This document shows, in pieces, positions 63,151-64,000 of a DNA stretch of 64,000 bases. Below the pieces are notes generated by a model. The model searched no databases, was not told the DNA's origin, and saw only the letters and a list, made by a program, of their open reading frames with translations. This stretch comes from Bin80 sp965261255. Its GTDB lineage: Bacteria; Bacteroidota; Rhodothermia; Rhodothermales; Bin80. The number at the start of each line of letters is the position of its first letter. The stretch's first letter is position 1. The DNA lies in contig CBDHCQ010000004.1 of assembly GCA_965261255.1 (NCBI GenBank), positions 3,534,001 to 3,598,000 of the forward strand, in the 5' to 3' direction. Made by a program: the position numbers and the translations under genes.

Positions 63151-64000
63151 TTGTCCATGTGATTGACCAGCGCTCATTCGGTGTGCGTGCGTGTCGCATC
63201 AGTTCTACCAGACTGTCCGCCAATTCGGGCATCTGGGTCGATAGGTTGGTAGTTTCACCGAGGTCCTGTTCCAGGTCGTACAATTCGGTGGTACCACTTT
63301 CATGAAAGTAGACCGCCTTGTAGTCGCCGCTGCGAACAGCTTGCTTGGGGCCTGAACCTTCATGAAATTCCCAGTACAGGTGACCGTGCGCCTCTTGCTC
63401 TTCTCCGGTCAGCGCAGCGAGGAATGAAATTCCGTCCGATTCTGGTGCTTCAATGCCAGCTATTTCTGCTGCCGTTGGAAGGAAGTCCCAGAATGCCGAT
63501 GGATGATCGCTCACGGTGCCTGCCGCGATTCGTTCTGGCCATCGGGCTATGAGGGGAACGCGTATTCCACCCTCATAAAGATCTCGCTTGATACCGCGCA
63601 GTGGGCCACTGCTTTTGAATAGTTCCGGATCGCGTCCACCCTCGCGGTGGGGGCCATTGTCGCTCGTGAACAGAACCAGTGTGTTGTCGTCAATTCCCAG
63701 TGCTGCAAGATGGTCCAGTAATCGGCCGACATCCCTGTCGAGGCGACTAATCATGGCAGCGGTACCTTTGTGGGCGTCAGCCCACTCCATGTCGGCATAG
63801 ATGCCATAGTCGGGAACTTCCATGCCATGTAATCCGCCGTGGCGGCTTTCATTGTTTGCGTGGGGAATTGTATAGGCCAGATAAAGAAAAAACGGTCCAC
63901 CCACGTTTCGGTCAACAAATGCAAGCGCTTCTTCTGTGAACAGATCGTGTGAATAGTCTACCCTTTTCGTTGCGTATCCACCGAAGCGGCCAATGGCGAC
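63134..64000 (-). CDS. Sulfatase (arylsulfatase family), 5' end outside the window
   Basis: The C-terminal ~288 residues of a sulfatase; the frame is open to the right edge. Metal-site and family landmarks: FLYLAYTIPH, VLFTSDNGPHREGG, LRGIKRDLYEGGIRVPLIAR and the C-terminal YDLEQDLGETTNLS. The Cys/Ser that becomes formylglycine lies outside the window. The substrate is probably a sulfated polysaccharide, as in other marine Bacteroidota, which is inference. Confidence 0.88.
   Translation of the reverse strand, partial: VAIGRFGGYATKRVDYSHDLFTEEALAFVDRNVGGPFFLYLAYTIPHANNESRHGGLHGMEVPDYGIYADMEWADAHKGTAAMISRLDRDVGRLLDHLAALGIDDNTLVLFTSDNGPHREGGRDPELFKSSGPLRGIKRDLYEGGIRVPLIARWPERIAAGTVSDHPSAFWDFLPTAAEIAGIEAPESDGISFLAALTGEEQEAHGHLYWEFHEGSGPKQAVRSGDYKAVYFHESGTTELYDLEQDLGETTNLSTQMPELADSLVELMRHARTPNERWSITWTTTELP

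Noticed and set aside
1..64000. CRISPR array or rRNA operon
   Set aside because: No regularly spaced direct repeats and no rRNA-like conserved words were found on reading both strands.

Overview
The window looks like chromosomal DNA of a marine-type member of the Bacteroidota/Rhodothermota (FCB) branch. The evidence is several secreted proteins ending in a type IX secretion (T9SS) C-terminal sorting domain, a PorV/PorQ-family outer-membrane protein, a SusC-like TonB receptor with an N-terminal carboxypeptidase-regulatory domain, and many Cys-anchored lipoproteins. The phylum is an inference from gene content. No rRNA, tRNA or CRISPR array was seen.

Layout. 1-3026: an SLC12-like permease (cut by the window edge) and a glycogen synthase. 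3027-4930: sparse, with one Cache-domain lipoprotein. 4931-12612: housekeeping genes: creD, gcvP and rnc on the minus strand, two small membrane coiled-coil proteins on plus, and a minus hisE-hisG-beta-lactamase-like operon. 13100-29148: a plus-strand block for the cell surface (metallophosphatase with sorting domain, TonB receptor, a very large secreted protein, PorV-like protein, a 1367-residue protein with eight PPC-like repeats, and a parvulin-type lipoprotein). 29138-40579: a phosphonate-catabolism locus: a divergent DeoR-type regulator, then phnW, a secreted tandem phosphodiesterase/phosphatase, pbfA, phnA, phnY, a TIGR03364-type FAD amine oxidase and an organophosphate-antiporter-type MFS carrier. 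Read together these take 2-aminoethylphosphonate (AEP), its 1-hydroxy derivative and probably N-alkylated AEP through phosphonoacetaldehyde and phosphonoacetate to acetate and phosphate.

40580-52332 is an accessory, rearranged region. It has three six-bladed beta-propeller lipoproteins plus a truncated copy of one, a broken IS1595-type transposase, a broken TonB receptor, an SPL-like radical SAM protein, and a minus-strand cluster made of two paralogous secreted eight-cysteine peptides, two propeller lipoproteins and a membrane-anchored CPYC thioredoxin-like protein. This cluster is the best candidate for an undescribed system. Next to it lies a group II intron whose reverse transcriptase is frameshifted.

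52460-64000: rpoN, a ruvB gene interrupted in its Walker A motif by a 177-residue mini-intein, a 34-residue lipoprotein overlapping the ruvB stop, a large FAD/Fe-S oxidoreductase, an FHS-type sugar MFS carrier, a lower-GC island with a frameshifted flavoprotein and a coupled small membrane protein, a DUF2911 protein and the C-terminal part of a sulfatase that runs off the window.
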